A stretch of DNA of 64,000 nucleotides, from contig VWND01000075.1 in the NCBI GenBank assembly GCA_009599575.1, positions 992,001 through 1,056,000 of the forward strand. Direction: 5' to 3'. The position numbers and the translations under genes were made by a program. Position 1 is the stretch's first letter. Every line of letters begins with the position of its first letter. This DNA comes from Blumeriella jaapii (taxonomy: Eukaryota; Ascomycota; Leotiomycetes; Helotiales; Drepanopezizaceae). This document shows, piece after piece, positions 33,892 to 45,025 of the stretch. The notes beneath the pieces are model-generated. The model saw nothing but the letters and a program-made list of their open reading frames with translations, made no database searches and was not told the DNA's origin.

Positions 33892-34283
33892 ATGGAAGCC
33901 ATGTTGAATGATGAGTGGCAGATGAATGAACACTCGGAGTCGAAGGAGACGCGTCGATAAATTCAAAGCCCCACTAAGATCACGGACCCACGTGATCTAA
34001 ATCCAACATTAGCTAAATGCCGGGTGCTTTGCGAAACATCCACTCCCTTCGGACATCGAAGTACCTCACTCGAAGCCAGAGGCATCTCTACAAGAGAGAT
34101 GCGCTCCAAGCTATTACTCCACATCGTCCTCTTTTGACATGGAGAAGATTCCAAAGACCTGAACGCTGCATCGCTAGCCGACTTCCAGTCATCGAATTGC
34201 TTCCACCTCCCACCACGTCGCCACCAGCATAGGACGCCATAAACCACACCACAGAAGCATTCACGTCTCTTTATCTCTGCAAC
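33892..34283. promoter_or_regulatory. Divergent promoter region, ATR kinase / COX16
   Basis: 392 bp separate the two start codons, which point away from each other, so both promoters must fit here (including 5' leaders). No TATA box was evident. Shared regulation is inference only. Confidence 0.55.
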
Positions 34284-34707
34284 ATGGCAGTCTTTCCGAG
34301 CAAGAAGTTTCGCCCCAGCTCCGAGGCCAACACTATCGCAGCCCGCTACCGATCCGGCCTCGCGCGGCATCCATTCCTTCTCTTCGGCCTCCCGTTCATC
34401 GCAACGATGGTAGCAGGCTCATTTTTCCTCACACCCGCCACGGCAATCAGATATGAGAAGCATGACCGCAGGGTACAGAGAATGAGCAAGGAGGAGGAGT
34501 TGGGGATTGGGAAGAGCGGACGGAAAGTGGATATGAAGGAAGAATATTATGTGAGTATACAGATTGTTTTCATCGATCAGAGTCAAATCGATCAGGGTCA
34601 AGAATCAGTGCTAATGTTGGGAGCAGAGACTCTCTGCGAAAGACTTGGACGATTGGGAACAGAAACGTGTCAAGAGGCTTCCCGGAGAACTCGACGGGAA
34701 GCTATAA
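34284..34707 (+). CDS. COX16: COX16, cytochrome c oxidase assembly protein
   Basis: Two exons, 34284-34550 and 34627-34707, with a 76-nt intron (gtgagt...gggagcag), give 115 residues. It starts MAVFPSKKFRPSSEANTIAA, then ARHPFLLFGLPFIATMVAGS with FLTPATAIRYEKHD, one membrane helix around residues 32-52. After the splice comes EEYY|RLSAKDLDDWEQKRVKRL and PGELDGKL. This is the pattern of fungal Cox16, an inner mitochondrial membrane protein needed to assemble complex IV, and the length matches the family in filamentous fungi. The basic start without acidic residues fits mitochondrial import. The ATG context aacATGG is good. If the intron is retained, the frame runs on into unrelated sequence. 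Confidence 0.93.
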
Positions 34708-35511
34708 TCGAGATAGTCAATTTCGATATCAGCGGACAGAACGAGAAGAGGAAGCCTATTGTTCCTGCAGAAAGCATAGGTCTGACAGAGATCAATAGAC
34801 CTGATTCGAAATTCGAACACTACATTGAAAGCTGGTGAACAGAGAAGGCATTAATCCGGCAAGGTACAACCTCAGGCGGAACAGAAATTTGCCACTGTTA
34901 GATGGATGGCATTGTCATCATGGGATTGCTTGAGGAGATTTAGAGTGTCAAAAGCAATTTGGTTCTATGTTACGGCAACTTGATCGTACCAGAATCGATG
35001 CCATGCTTTGTACTGCCTATGCTTCCTCGAGCAATCAGAATTTAGAGACAAACTCAAATCAGAGTCAAGTCTCCGATCACTACACTTTCCAACAATTTCT
35101 CTGTTAAAGCTTTTGTACCTTCATACTCAAATCAAATGATGGTCGTTTGTGTATTGGTCTCAATATGCAGCAACGAAAATACTATACAGAAAAGGACAAT
35201 CTGAGAAACAAGGAACAGTCAACACAGCGTCCCTTATCTGACAGAAAAAAGAGCACCATCTGCAAAATCAAACACTACCGGGCATCTCGCATTCGCGCTA
35301 CCTTGAGAGAACCTGTCGGCAGCTTTTTACACAAGAGCATAGCAGAGCTCCCAAGTCTATAGACTCTCGCAGACCCTCGCATTTCGCTGGCATCGTCCGT
35401 ATGTTTACTGGATTCGCCTCTAGGGACTCGTACCCCCGTCTGTGCCGGGATATTGCACTTTCAAAAGATGGCATTTTCCCTTTTGCCTTTTTCATCCAGT
35501 CAACGTCGTTT
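34708..35511. other. Intergenic, no gene seen
   Basis: About 800 bp between the convergent ends of COX16 and the cupin gene. It contains the 3' UTRs of both and nothing else recognisable. Confidence 0.55.
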
Positions 35512-35868
35512 TTATTCCCCGATGACATATGTACATCCCTCCCCGCCAATCCACACCTCATGCACCCTCCCCGCCTCAACATCGATCCTCTCACCCACGA
35601 CGAACGTCTTCTTCTCGGGCGCCTCGTCTCGTGGATACGTGATCGTGAGCTCGCCCTTGAGGATCAGATGCGTGGTCAGGCTGCGGTGAGAGTGAGGACT
35701 GTAATGGGAGTTCCTGTGTCTTGTCAGCCTCATGTCTTGGGTGCCTGGGAGAGGACGAGGCTGAGTAGGTGGATTTCCAACGTACGGGCTATCTGTCCAG
35801 GTGAAGACGTGAGGGAAACCCCATGAGCGGACTTCTTCTTCGGAGTCGCGCTGGGAATTGCCTGGCAT
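35512..35868 (-). CDS. Small single-domain cupin protein
   Basis: Two exons, 35786-35868 and 35512-35713, with a 72-nt intron, give 94 residues. It starts MPGNSQRDSEEEVRSWGFPH. The core reads HYSPHSHRSLTTHLILKGEL, a cupin motif 1 with the metal-binding His pair, and ends with VGERIDVEAGRVHEVWIGGE, a motif 2-like segment with a His. That is about the minimum for one beta-barrel. Small cupins bind metals or small ligands with very varied chemistry, so the substrate cannot be assigned. The intron is a multiple of three and free of stops, so retaining it would insert 24 residues between WTDSP and NSHYS. Splicing is preferred because it brings the motif close to the upstream strand and the splice sites are good. 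The gene is divergent from phospholipase C. Confidence 0.8.
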   Translation of the reverse strand: MPGNSQRDSEEEVRSWGFPHVFTWTDSPYVGNPPTQPRPLPGTQDMRLTRHRNSHYSPHSHRSLTTHLILKGELTITYPRDEAPEKKTFVVGERIDVEAGRVHEVWIGGEGCTYVIGE

Positions 35869-36560
35869 GGTAATATACCTTGTGCGGTGTCGCTCAAGAT
35901 TTCTAAGTCTGAAAGGTGAAGGGTTTAGTGATGGTACATTCTGTTTGATATTTAGCCTTTTAAGCACGGAGGGCTCGGCTAGGCCCCGTGTCGTCAATAT
36001 ACAGCTCCCATGCTTTATTTACTTCTGCCATGAAAACCCGCTTTCCTTGCGATTACCGTATGTGTCTCTTATTTTCAATCCTCTCTTTCCATCTACCGAT
36101 ATACAATTGAATCTTGTCTCATCTCGTGCTCGCACAAAATCGAGTCAAGCTGACTCCGGCCATCGTCACCGATTCAGCCCCCCCAGACATCTTCAAGGCA
36201 AGGCAAGGCAAGGCCGGCCAGGCAAGCTGAAAAGCCAAAACACCATCTTACGCAATCTACCTCAATCTTCTCCTTACGCATACCTTACCATCCTCGCCTT
36301 CTCGCTCTCGCCTTTTCTTCTCTTGTCTCTACCTTATTCACATCAGAGACCTTCAAAGACAGGGAGGGACCTGTAGCTCTCTTACAGCTCTTCCTTAAGT
36401 CAACCCCGTCCAGTCAACAACCCTACCGTTACTCAGTTCAGCACCAGAACACGAACAGTAACCTCACAACCAGCACCTTGATGCGACATGAATCCTGTCC
36501 CGTTACTTGCCGTGTAGAGCCCTTACCAATGTGGACCAAACGAGCATTCAATCCACCACC
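35869..36560. promoter_or_regulatory. Divergent region, cupin / phospholipase C
   Basis: About 690 bp between divergent starts. It contains a (GGCAA)n run (36,195-36,214), then a C/T- and CA-rich leader leading to the phospholipase C ATG. An upstream ORF overlaps that ATG (listed separately). Confidence 0.55.
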
Positions 36561-36627
36561 ATGCCCCTCTTCTCTCCGTCCGGCAAACAGTTCTCCCTCC
36601 ACAAGCTCGTCGCCATGTCCACGATGA
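36481..36627 (+). promoter_or_regulatory. Upstream ORF overlapping the phospholipase C start
   Basis: An ATG at 36,481 opens a 48-codon frame that runs past the main ATG (36,561) in another frame and stops at 36,625-36,627. If the mRNA starts upstream of 36,481, this would reduce initiation at the main ATG. The transcription start is not known. Confidence 0.4.
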
Positions 36628-39604
36628 TGTCTCCCACCCACCACCATCAAACCCATTTCCCTCCCCTGGTTCAAGCGGGAGGAGGAGAATTTGTGTCGGA
36701 AGTGCCAGCACACCAGCTGTACCTGTCCCACGGCGTACAAGAGCACCTGGGGCGCGTTTACGATGCTCTGCGCGGCGCAGAGCCTACGCTGTCGAAAGCC
36801 AAGTTCGAAGCTTGGCTGGTGGATGTGCAGGGACTGTCAATTGTGCTGAATGCGGAGGACTACAAGTTCGAGCAGTTTCTGGAGGCTGTATATTACCATG
36901 GCGGGTTCGAGGCGGCCAAGCAGGTCAATCCGGCTGAGAAGGACTTGACGAAACCACTCAGCAACTACTACATCAGCAGCAGTCACAACACGTATCTTTC
37001 GGGGAACCAGCTCATGTCGAAAAGTACTACGGACGCGTACAAGAATGTGGGTACAGGCCTAGCAAATTTGGAGCGCAGGCTGACGAAACAGGTGCTAATT
37101 CGCGGATGTCGTTGCATTGAGATAGATGTACACAACGGAGAAGCCTCAGACGAGAAACCGAGTGAGAATCTCGCGCTGACGCCCTCGAAATCTCTCCAGG
37201 CCCCCCCTGACATCGAACATAAACACAAAAGACACGCCTCAAATAGCAGCACATTGCAGAGTCGAGCAGGAAGTACGTTGTCAAGTCGAGCTGCTGCTGC
37301 GTTTGTGAAGGCCGACGAAAAGTACGAGATGGCGAAGCGGAAACTGGCCGAGAAGACGGGCTTTGGACGCGAGATTCATACACAGGATGAGCGGGGTCGC
37401 AAGATCACCTCGGCGTCGTTGGAAGTTGGGAGCTCGATTCCCAGGGCGAGCTCAGTACGCTCAACGAAGGATGGCGAGCCGCTGGTCCTCCACGGCTGGA
37501 CCCTGACAGCCCCTATCGGATTCAGAGCAGTCTGCAAGTCGATCCGGGAAGCAGCTTTTGTTACGAGCAAGCTCCCACTGATTGTGAGCTTGGAGGTGCA
37601 CGCAGACCTGGACCAGCAGGAGATCATGGTGGACATCATGAAGGAGGAGTGGAAGGGCCTACTCGTAGATGTACCGCATGAAGGATGTGATCCCGAGGAA
37701 CGTCTCCCTAGGCTAGAGGAGTTGATGGAAAAAATCTTAATCAAAGTCAAGAAAGCCGTGGCGGACAAGCAGGATACAACTCCGCCTTCTAACACACTTG
37801 CACCAGCGCCGACGAAAATGGACTCGGACTCGATCTCGGGCTCCGAGGACGAACGAGGAAGTGCGAAGAAGAAAGTAAAGATATGCGAAAACCTCAGCAA
37901 TTTAGGGATCTACACCCACAGCGAGCATTTCGCCAGCTTCGAAGTTAAATCTGCAACGCGCCCGTCGCATATCTTCTCAATTGGAGAGAATCAGATCCAG
38001 GAGCTTCACGAGACAAAAAGACATGAGATGTTTGCCCACAACCGCGACTTTTTCATGCGGGCCTACCCTGGTGGTTTCCGAATAGACTCGTCTAATGTTG
38101 ATCCTTCGGAGTTCTGGCGAAAGGGCGTGCAAATGGTTGCTCTCAACTGGCAGAACCTCGACGAAGGTATGATGCTGAATGAAGGCATGTTCGCCGGTGA
38201 GCATGGCTGGGTCTTGAAGCCTTCGGGTTTCCGCAGCGACGTTTCCGAGCCGGTCGAATACAAATCTCTCGATCTGAAGATCACCGTGCTAGCCGGCCAA
38301 CACATCCCCGTTCCCGCAGACCAGACGGAGAAGAACTTCCACCCGTACATCAAGTGTGAGCTGCACGTCGAGAAAGACCAGGAGGGTTCTGAGCCGCTGT
38401 CCTCTGAAGACAGGAAGCGCAGGACGGGCTGCCGGAAGGGTGACCATCCTGATTTTGGAGAGGGAGGATGTGTGCTGCGATTCCCCACTGTCAGGAAGAT
38501 GGTGGAGGAGTTGAGCTTTGTGAGGTAAGTGCTGTTACACTGCTTGTCTTTTCTCCTGATCCTCGGCCCTTTTTCCCGAGACGACTCCAACAGTCTCATG
38601 TTCTCTTCACCGGCTCGTTCCACACCGCCAGACCATTTCCGAGTCTTGGTAGCTTATGGGATGTTCAAACATCCATGGTCCTTTCTCTTGCCCCCTCCCT
38701 GGTTCAGTCCTGCAGACGCACCGGGCCGCAGCGTCAGGAACGGGCGCTTGCGAATGCCTCCCACTCGCCGTCGTCTGGCACCCGGCCTCTTGGGCTTCAA
38801 GCGGCGGTCTTTCTTGATTCCTTGCATGTTGTTTGCAGGACGAAAACCTGTCTGCGATGTCGTGCCGTCCACAGCTCTTCCCGAGACAAAGCGTGATGTC
38901 CACTTCCACCCGAACCTATCTGCTGACCCATCGCCCCCCCCAGATTCAAAATCGAGGACGCCCGCTACGCGCGCGACGACCTGGCGGCCTGGGCCTGCAT
39001 CCGCCTCGATCGCTTGCAGCAGGGGTACCGCTTCGTGTACTTGCTTGATGCGAAGGGGCAGGCGACGCCGGGACTGCTGTTGTTGAAGGTTGAGAAGAAG
39101 TTGGTCCCTTGTAGGACAGAGACGGCGCCGCTGCCGGTTGGAGCCTTCAAGGGGCTAGAGGCCAATCTCGAGGAGAAGTTTGGGACGCTCGAGGAGATGT
39201 TTGAGGGGCTGGACGAGGAGATGATCAGGCTAGTGGATGCGCTGCAGACTGAAGCAGTGGTAGACCCGAGAGTCGCGCCGGAAGTCAATCCAGGCATCAA
39301 GAAAGTGATCGAGCTGGATACTGGCCATGAAGCGAGTTCGGTGTCGGGCGTTGAGGCCAAACAGGATATCGCGCTGCTGGTCACGTCGGAGAGCGCAGCA
39401 GAGACTACGCTCATGGTGGAAGTGAAGACAGACCCCAAGCCAGAAGCGAAGACAAAGACCAGCTTAAACGCCTTGATAGACGACTTTCCCCAATCGAAGG
39501 CCGTGCTCTGTGCCGAAACTAAACCTGAGACCCAAGTGGCGACCATACAACCAAAGGCCGAGACAAACGTGGACTTGATATCCGAGTACTCGCTTAAGTC
39601 ATAG
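36561..39604 (+). CDS. Phosphoinositide-specific phospholipase C (delta-like)
   Basis: Two exons, 36561-38524 and 38944-39604, with a long 419-nt intron, give about 874 residues. It cleaves PI(4,5)P2 to diacylglycerol and IP3. The domain order is: an EF-hand-like helical region (about 50-120) and X box (about 135-320) with SSSHNTYLSGNQL (first catalytic His), RGCRCIEIDVHNG (Glu/Asp for Ca2+) and LHGWTLTAPIGF (second His). A roughly 100-residue charged insert lies inside X after the IEIDVHNG block. Then come the Y box (about 440-560: LGIYTHSEHFASFE, FRIDSSNVDP, NWQNLDEGMMLNEGMF), a C2 domain (about 575-720) split by the intron, and a low-complexity acidic/Pro-rich tail ending SEYSLKS. Fungal PLCs of this kind have this layout. 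The ATG is the first in frame (MPLFSPSGKQ). Confidence 0.95.
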
Positions 39605-42600
39605 CCAGAGCTGTCAGCTAAATAAAGTCTCTTGAGGGAGACGGGGAGAGTCCGTTCGCCGTGGCGCAAATTTCCCAGAGGAATGGACGGGCGAATGACA
39701 CAAGGGGCCTGGACAAGAGATGACAGTCGGAGAATGAGTGCGAAGTGCGATTCTTGGATACCCCGCGCAGGTTTTGTTTTGGGCCTACTTGAATTCTGCT
39801 TCTTTTTTTCCTGTCTTAGACACGCAGGTAGCGATACATGGGCATCGAAATCCGGTTCTGGTTCTGGGATGGCTACTGGGGATGGAGTTGGTCGGATCTT
39901 TCTTTATGTTATGTTTTTGTACCTCGCTAGCTCTCTGTTCTCTAAGGACTGGGCATAAGGGTACGGATTTACGAAGGCTTTTTTTTAATCGGCTGCTCAC
40001 TTGACATGTTCAATCTGATAGGTATCTGACGATTTCAGTGTCCGCTTATAGATAACCTGTTCTCTCTCTCTCTCTCTCCTCCCTGATAGCGTCTACCTTC
40101 CACCCTTCCCATCGTCACCATCTCCTTCATCCTGACTCTAACTTCGGCCTGGGCTTGAACGTTCCAATTGCAGCGAGCTAGCTAGCTACATTCCGGATCC
40201 CAACCCGACCCGGCCCATCTCACGCAGGTGGTCTTGCGGTACTGTCATTTCCTGAGCCTGACTTTGGCCCGTCGGTGTACACGTTCGTGCATCGACCTCT
40301 CCACGGCAAGCGAGCGCGAGCAGACACGAGGAGGCAGCTCGTCGCTGCTCTGTCATGCGATGTGCCTGGCACCGGATCCGGCTTGGGTGATGATGGATCT
40401 TGCCTGTTTGTGGGATGGGATGTGTGTACATGTGGGTTCGTGAATGCTTGACGAGTTGGTGACGAGTGACGACAGACGACAGGTGTGCAAGTGAGCACTC
40501 GGTGAGTAGAGGGGAAGGTAGGTGGGGGAAAGAGGCGGCGGTTGGGGTCGCAGGTAGGTAGGTAGGCACGCAGGTAAGCAAGGAAGTGTGTAACTAGAGA
40601 AGCCCTCCTCGACTCGCGCTGTCCAGGTCAGGATTCATGGACATTTTCAAATGTCTGTTCACACACCAACCTGTCTGTTCACACGGACATGTTCACACAC
40701 CAACCAACAGAGACTTGTAGTTAGGTGAGGAGAGTTGGATCTCGCGAAACTCGAAGATTCGGTGTAGCCAGCCAGACGGAGCAGATCGCCGTCCTCCTGC
40801 CCGACCGGCTTGCCGGTCGGTCACCAGACAACAGAAGATACGATGTCGGCGGGAGCAACTGGGCCCTGCATACTCGAGTGGCAAAAAGGAGTACGAGAAC
40901 GCTGCGGAACCGTCGATCGAGGAGATAAAGTGCGTGACTCTGTGTGTCGGGATCTTTCGATATCGGGGGTCGTTTGGTATGACCCGAGATGCATGCGTAC
41001 CACACTACAACAAAGGTTTCGACGACCAAGAAAGGCATTCATTTGCCTCGCGAGAGAGACATATCGAAGCGGAGCCTTGATCTCGGAGAATGTACTGAGG
41101 ATGGGGAAAATAGGCCGTGGGTTCTGCATCGATCTCTGGATCGACGGAAGGTGAATCATCCGCGTAGAGATGTCGGGATCGTGATCGAAAGTCTGAGCCT
41201 CAATCGAGGAACTCGGTACAGGGCTCTGCTGTCCTCTCGCGTCGTGATCAGAAGAGTGGTACGGACGAACACAGCAGGTTTGGATGAGCTGTTCTCCGTG
41301 TGGTTCAGAACGTGATCTCTGCGTCCCACGAGCACATGGACATGATATGCACAGATTTTGCAGTACTGAGGCATCAAATTCGAGCGCGAAATGCAGGTCC
41401 TTGCAGAGATGGTGGAGAGGGTTGGACGAGAATTTCTGCACCGGAGTTCATACTAGGACTCTGTATTGCAAGTTCTATACAACACTTGAAGATGCGCTTG
41501 CGTGATCCTGGGCCGAGGACACTCTTGGATAGGCAAAGTTCCATTGGCAGAATGGGTACAAGCAATGATTCTTCAAGCGCTGGCAAGGCTTTGAAGTGGT
41601 GTGAAATGCACTCATGAGATGTGATGTACTCTGCACGCTTGGGTGACAAGACCCTTGCCCCTAATGCTGTAACGCGGTTCGGAGGTCAAGCACAGGGGCA
41701 CTGGCAGATGATCACTTGACTCAACGTAATGCATGTCAACATCAGAAGCGTAGCAAGGATTCTGACAACGAGGGTCGTACTGTATGTAACTCATCACCCG
41801 TTTATCTAAGGACGCGATCTCCTCTGCTGTTGCCCGCTTGAGAAAACCCCCCGAATTGACTTCGCGGCGGCCAAGAAAACGATGATAAGTCACATCAAAG
41901 ATGAAAAAAATAATAGAAAAGACTTCAAGATAAGGGAAATGAGTAGCAAGAAAGCTGACGAGCACCAACTCTCCGCTCTCTTTCCCTTTTTCAAGTGATG
42001 TTTGCCAACCCGGTCCATGGAACCTTCTCTCCAGCTCCGTGCAATCAAGGCATTACGTCCCTGCGAGGAGACGACCCGACAGGCTGGACTCGACTCTAGT
42101 GGCCGTTTCCGTTGAATGCAAGTTGAGGCACACAGCATGCCGCCTTTGTGGCGAACATCGCACACCAGCAGCCGGCGAGCTCTGGATACACTCCGCAAAG
42201 AGAGATTGCCGGTGTCGCACCGAGATCTTGTGGTAAGGTGTGGCCGTGAAAGCCTCACCTGAGACGGAATAATCGGACGATTATCGAATGGGTGAAAGAA
42301 TGGGGGGGGGGGGGGCTTTGGAAGGCTTTCGTTATCCCAATTAGTGTTTTCCTCTGGATTGTCGTAGGAGATCAATCCGATCTTTCTGCTTGTTGGAGCT
42401 TGCTATTGCACGGCATGAAGGGTCTTAGTAAAAGGAAAGTATAGACGGGTCAAGGGTCATCGTCACATACCTAGCTAACCCTGCCGAATTGAAGAGTAAC
42501 GAGGGCAATTCCTTCTTCCCCATAGTCACACGGGTCTCCATGAAGGAACGGGGGGCCTATTGGCTTCCCGGCACAGTGGTCCAGCTGAAGTTTGCCGGAC

Positions 42601-42750
42601 ATGCCCCCCGGAGTGTTCCCGTACATCAGATTCTTTGGATTGGATATTTTGAGGCGGTGTGGCGAGGAAGCTTCGGTACCGATGTAATGCATTCAAACCC
42701 CGCGTACGATCAACCAAAAGTACATTCTTTTGGCGATCATTCGGATGGTC
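39605..42750. other. Long intergenic stretch, no gene supported
   Basis: About 3.1 kb. It contains a CT microsatellite (40,060-40,080) and a GTAGG run (40,553-40,564). Near 40,640-40,708 are repeated ctgttcacac/gttcacacaccaacc phrases, and a G-run lies at 42,303-42,314. A 206-codon open frame on the minus strand (40,821-41,441) has an ordinary composition but no domain, splice support or similarity I recognise, so I do not call it. Confidence 0.5.
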
Positions 42751-42780
42751 ATTGGAAGGGTATAAACACACCCTTCCAAT
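42751..42780. repeat. Perfect 10-bp inverted repeat (hairpin)
   Basis: attggaaggg, then a 10-nt loop tataaacaca, then cccttccaat. A further copy of the right arm (catacccttcc...tataaacg) follows directly. The function is unknown; it might be the core of a short transposon remnant or a transcript hairpin. Confidence 0.8.
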
Positions 42781-44619
42781 CATACCCTTCCTATAAACGA
42801 CTATCGGTTCAAAAGAAAGAAAACACGCCGGAGAATAGGAAGGCGAATAGAAATACTGTAACCCACTCACTCGAGTAACCTGCAAAGCCTTCTCGGCCTG
42901 CTTATAGGGAACGGCATCCTGCATCATGCGGCTTGCTGTGATTAAAGTTCAGTGCCGTGTGGGTCGAGTGGATGATTGCTTTGGACAATGCACTGCCGTG
43001 CTAACGAGTGTCGAGTCGAGATAAGCAAACATTCTGTAAGTAAACAATTCTCGATTTCGGTGCGACGTGTCGAGCAGGATCTGCGGACACTGATCCAACC
43101 GCTCTGCAGCCGATACAGCTCGGTCTTCATAAGCAACAGACTTTGCTCGCTTTTTGCATACATATGCAAGAACAAATAGATTAAACCGGGGCAGTTTTTG
43201 AAGTACAGTACCTGATTGTCTGATGGCTCATTCTTGAATGTGATGCCTCGTATCGAGGTCAGGGTTGTGAACGGATAGCGCTCGGTACCACGCATCACAG
43301 CCGCCATCCCGACTGGCCGTGTATTGTACGGAAGTCGACCGATTGTGAACTAGCACTTGCCTCCGGAGCTGCTTCCTAGAGGTGGTCTCGATGTATCTGC
43401 ATAAGACCACCGTGCTTCGTATGGGCCTTAGAGCATTATCTTTGTCCATGCAATTTCAAAAGGGGGAAACCTCATGCCTGGGATGTCTGGATGTTGGCAG
43501 TCCACTGTAAGCTGGCGGCAAAGAGTCTTCGGAAGAGTCAAACCTGACCATCTTTCAGATTGCCATTCCAAATTTCATTTGGAAAACCAGACATCGAGCA
43601 ATTTTGGTAAGCTGTTGATTTTGACCGCTTACTGAAAATCAACCAAGCTTCATGAACAGCCGGACAAGACTGAAGACCGAAGAAGGCCGTGGGAGTTGAA
43701 TGGAAAATTCAAGGCAAAGCACGTGAAGCGAGTCGAACCCGGTTCCTAGAAAAAAGCAGGCTTAACAGCCAACATAGTGTTTGCCTTTCCGAAAGCAATC
43801 CTGTGTATTGAAAATGCTTCGACATACAGCAGCATCTGTGTGTTGTGCTAGCTTAGCTTGTTGGCATGTGTGAGCAATCTCTTAAGGTTTATCAGATGCT
43901 ATGCAAATGCTCGATAGAAATTAGACACCCTCAAAAGACAAGAAGAACCAGTCACTTACCACAAGTATACTCTTTCCAGGCTTGATGGACCTCGAAAATG
44001 ATAAGTCCTCCGGACCAGAGCCCCGCATTACACAGGCCTATGGACCCATGCATCTCATCTCAGAGTGTCGGCAAGGTAGATGCGGCAAAAAGATTGCCGC
44101 TGCGTGAGAATGGTTCGTGGTGCTGGAATGATTGTGATTCATCAAGAGCATTGACGCTGCTTTAGAGTTGATTTTGAGCACATCATCCGTTGGTGTTGAT
44201 GGTTTGGACCAATACTTACCTGGCCGGTTGTTTGCGTCCGCGGTTCAGCACATGAGATGTCCGCTCGCTTGCATCAGCTAGCAGGTCCACGCCATCGCCT
44301 TGTGCCCGTATACCATCCTTTCATTCTTCTCGACTTGACAACACAGAGCATTTCAGGGAGTGGAGACAAGTTCTTCGCGCAGTTCCACACCGCAAACGCA
44401 TGAGTAGCGCAGTGTTAGCTTCCTAGACGGTTGCCTACCTGCAGACTGTAGGTCCAGAAAAATTGTGTTCAAGTCTCAAATTGACCCGTAGGCAGACTTC
44501 CGTGATATCAGCTGAGCAATCTCTTTTTCGATGGCTTCCGCCGGGAATCGGGAAGATCTTGAGTTTCCTACAGTTTTGATAGCTCCAAAAGTTCTCGAAG
44601 TGCGGTGCGCAAAAAAGCA
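42781..44619. other. Intergenic, no gene supported
   Basis: About 1.8 kb with short open frames only and no recognisable domain or RNA gene. Confidence 0.5.
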
Positions 44620-44625
44620 TATAAA
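44620..44625 (+). promoter_or_regulatory. TATA box of the microprotein gene
   Basis: TATAAA within agcatataaaccgcc, about 140 bp upstream of the ATG at 44,762. A C/T- and CA-rich leader (tcttcaatcacactctcatc...) lies between them, the usual arrangement of strongly expressed fungal promoters. Confidence 0.6.
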
Positions 44626-44761
44626 CCGCCAGGCCCAACGAGTGTTGACTTGAGATACATACCAACAGCCTCTTCTCTTCAATCACACTCTCATCCAGAC
44701 AATCAATTTCACTTCGTCTTCCATCAAAACTTTCGCCAAACAACTCTATTCAATCGTCAAC

Positions 44762-45025
44762 ATGGTCTGCAACTCAACCAAGTCTGCCACCCAGGGCAAC
44801 GTTAGTGTGAAGGGTCTGGTTTGCCAGAACACAACTCTGCCAGTTTTGACACTCGGAGTGACGACTGTTCCCGTAATAAGCTCCTCACCCTGATTCTAGA
44901 AATTGATTGCGTAGCTGACGAATGGACAGATGGTTGGAGTTCGGTGTGGAGTCTGCGCTGGCAACGGTCAAGAAATCTGGGTTATTCCAGGAAAGGCATG
45001 CCCAGTCTGTGGATCGGCTTGTTAG
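44762..45025 (+). CDS. Putative 44-residue zinc-motif microprotein
   Basis: Exon 1 44762-44800 (MVCNSTKSATQGN) splices across 129 nt (donor gttagt, branch agctgac, acceptor ggacag) in frame to exon 2 44930-45025 (MVGVRCGVCAGNGQEIW, then VIPGKACPVCGSAC and stop). The second exon has CxxCxGxG, an IPGK turn and CxxC, which matches one half of the DnaJ Cys-rich zinc-finger pattern. A TATA box, a CT-rich leader and the start context tcaacATGG support real expression. Without the first intron, the exon 1 frame ends quickly. A further GT...AG intron (45,028-45,080) would follow the TAG and lead to a HLGPHAVYA-like exon. That exon resembles the tail expected of such proteins but is cut off by the TAG. 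I do not recognise a named family, and the function is unknown. Confidence 0.5.

Noticed and set aside
40821..41441. 206-codon minus-strand frame in an otherwise empty region
   Set aside because: No domain, no promoter-like leader, no introns; it could be chance. Worth testing with RNA but not called.
43728..43750. gtcgaacccggttcc-like string, considered as a tRNA T-arm
   Set aside because: No matching acceptor, D or anticodon stems could be placed around it on either strand.
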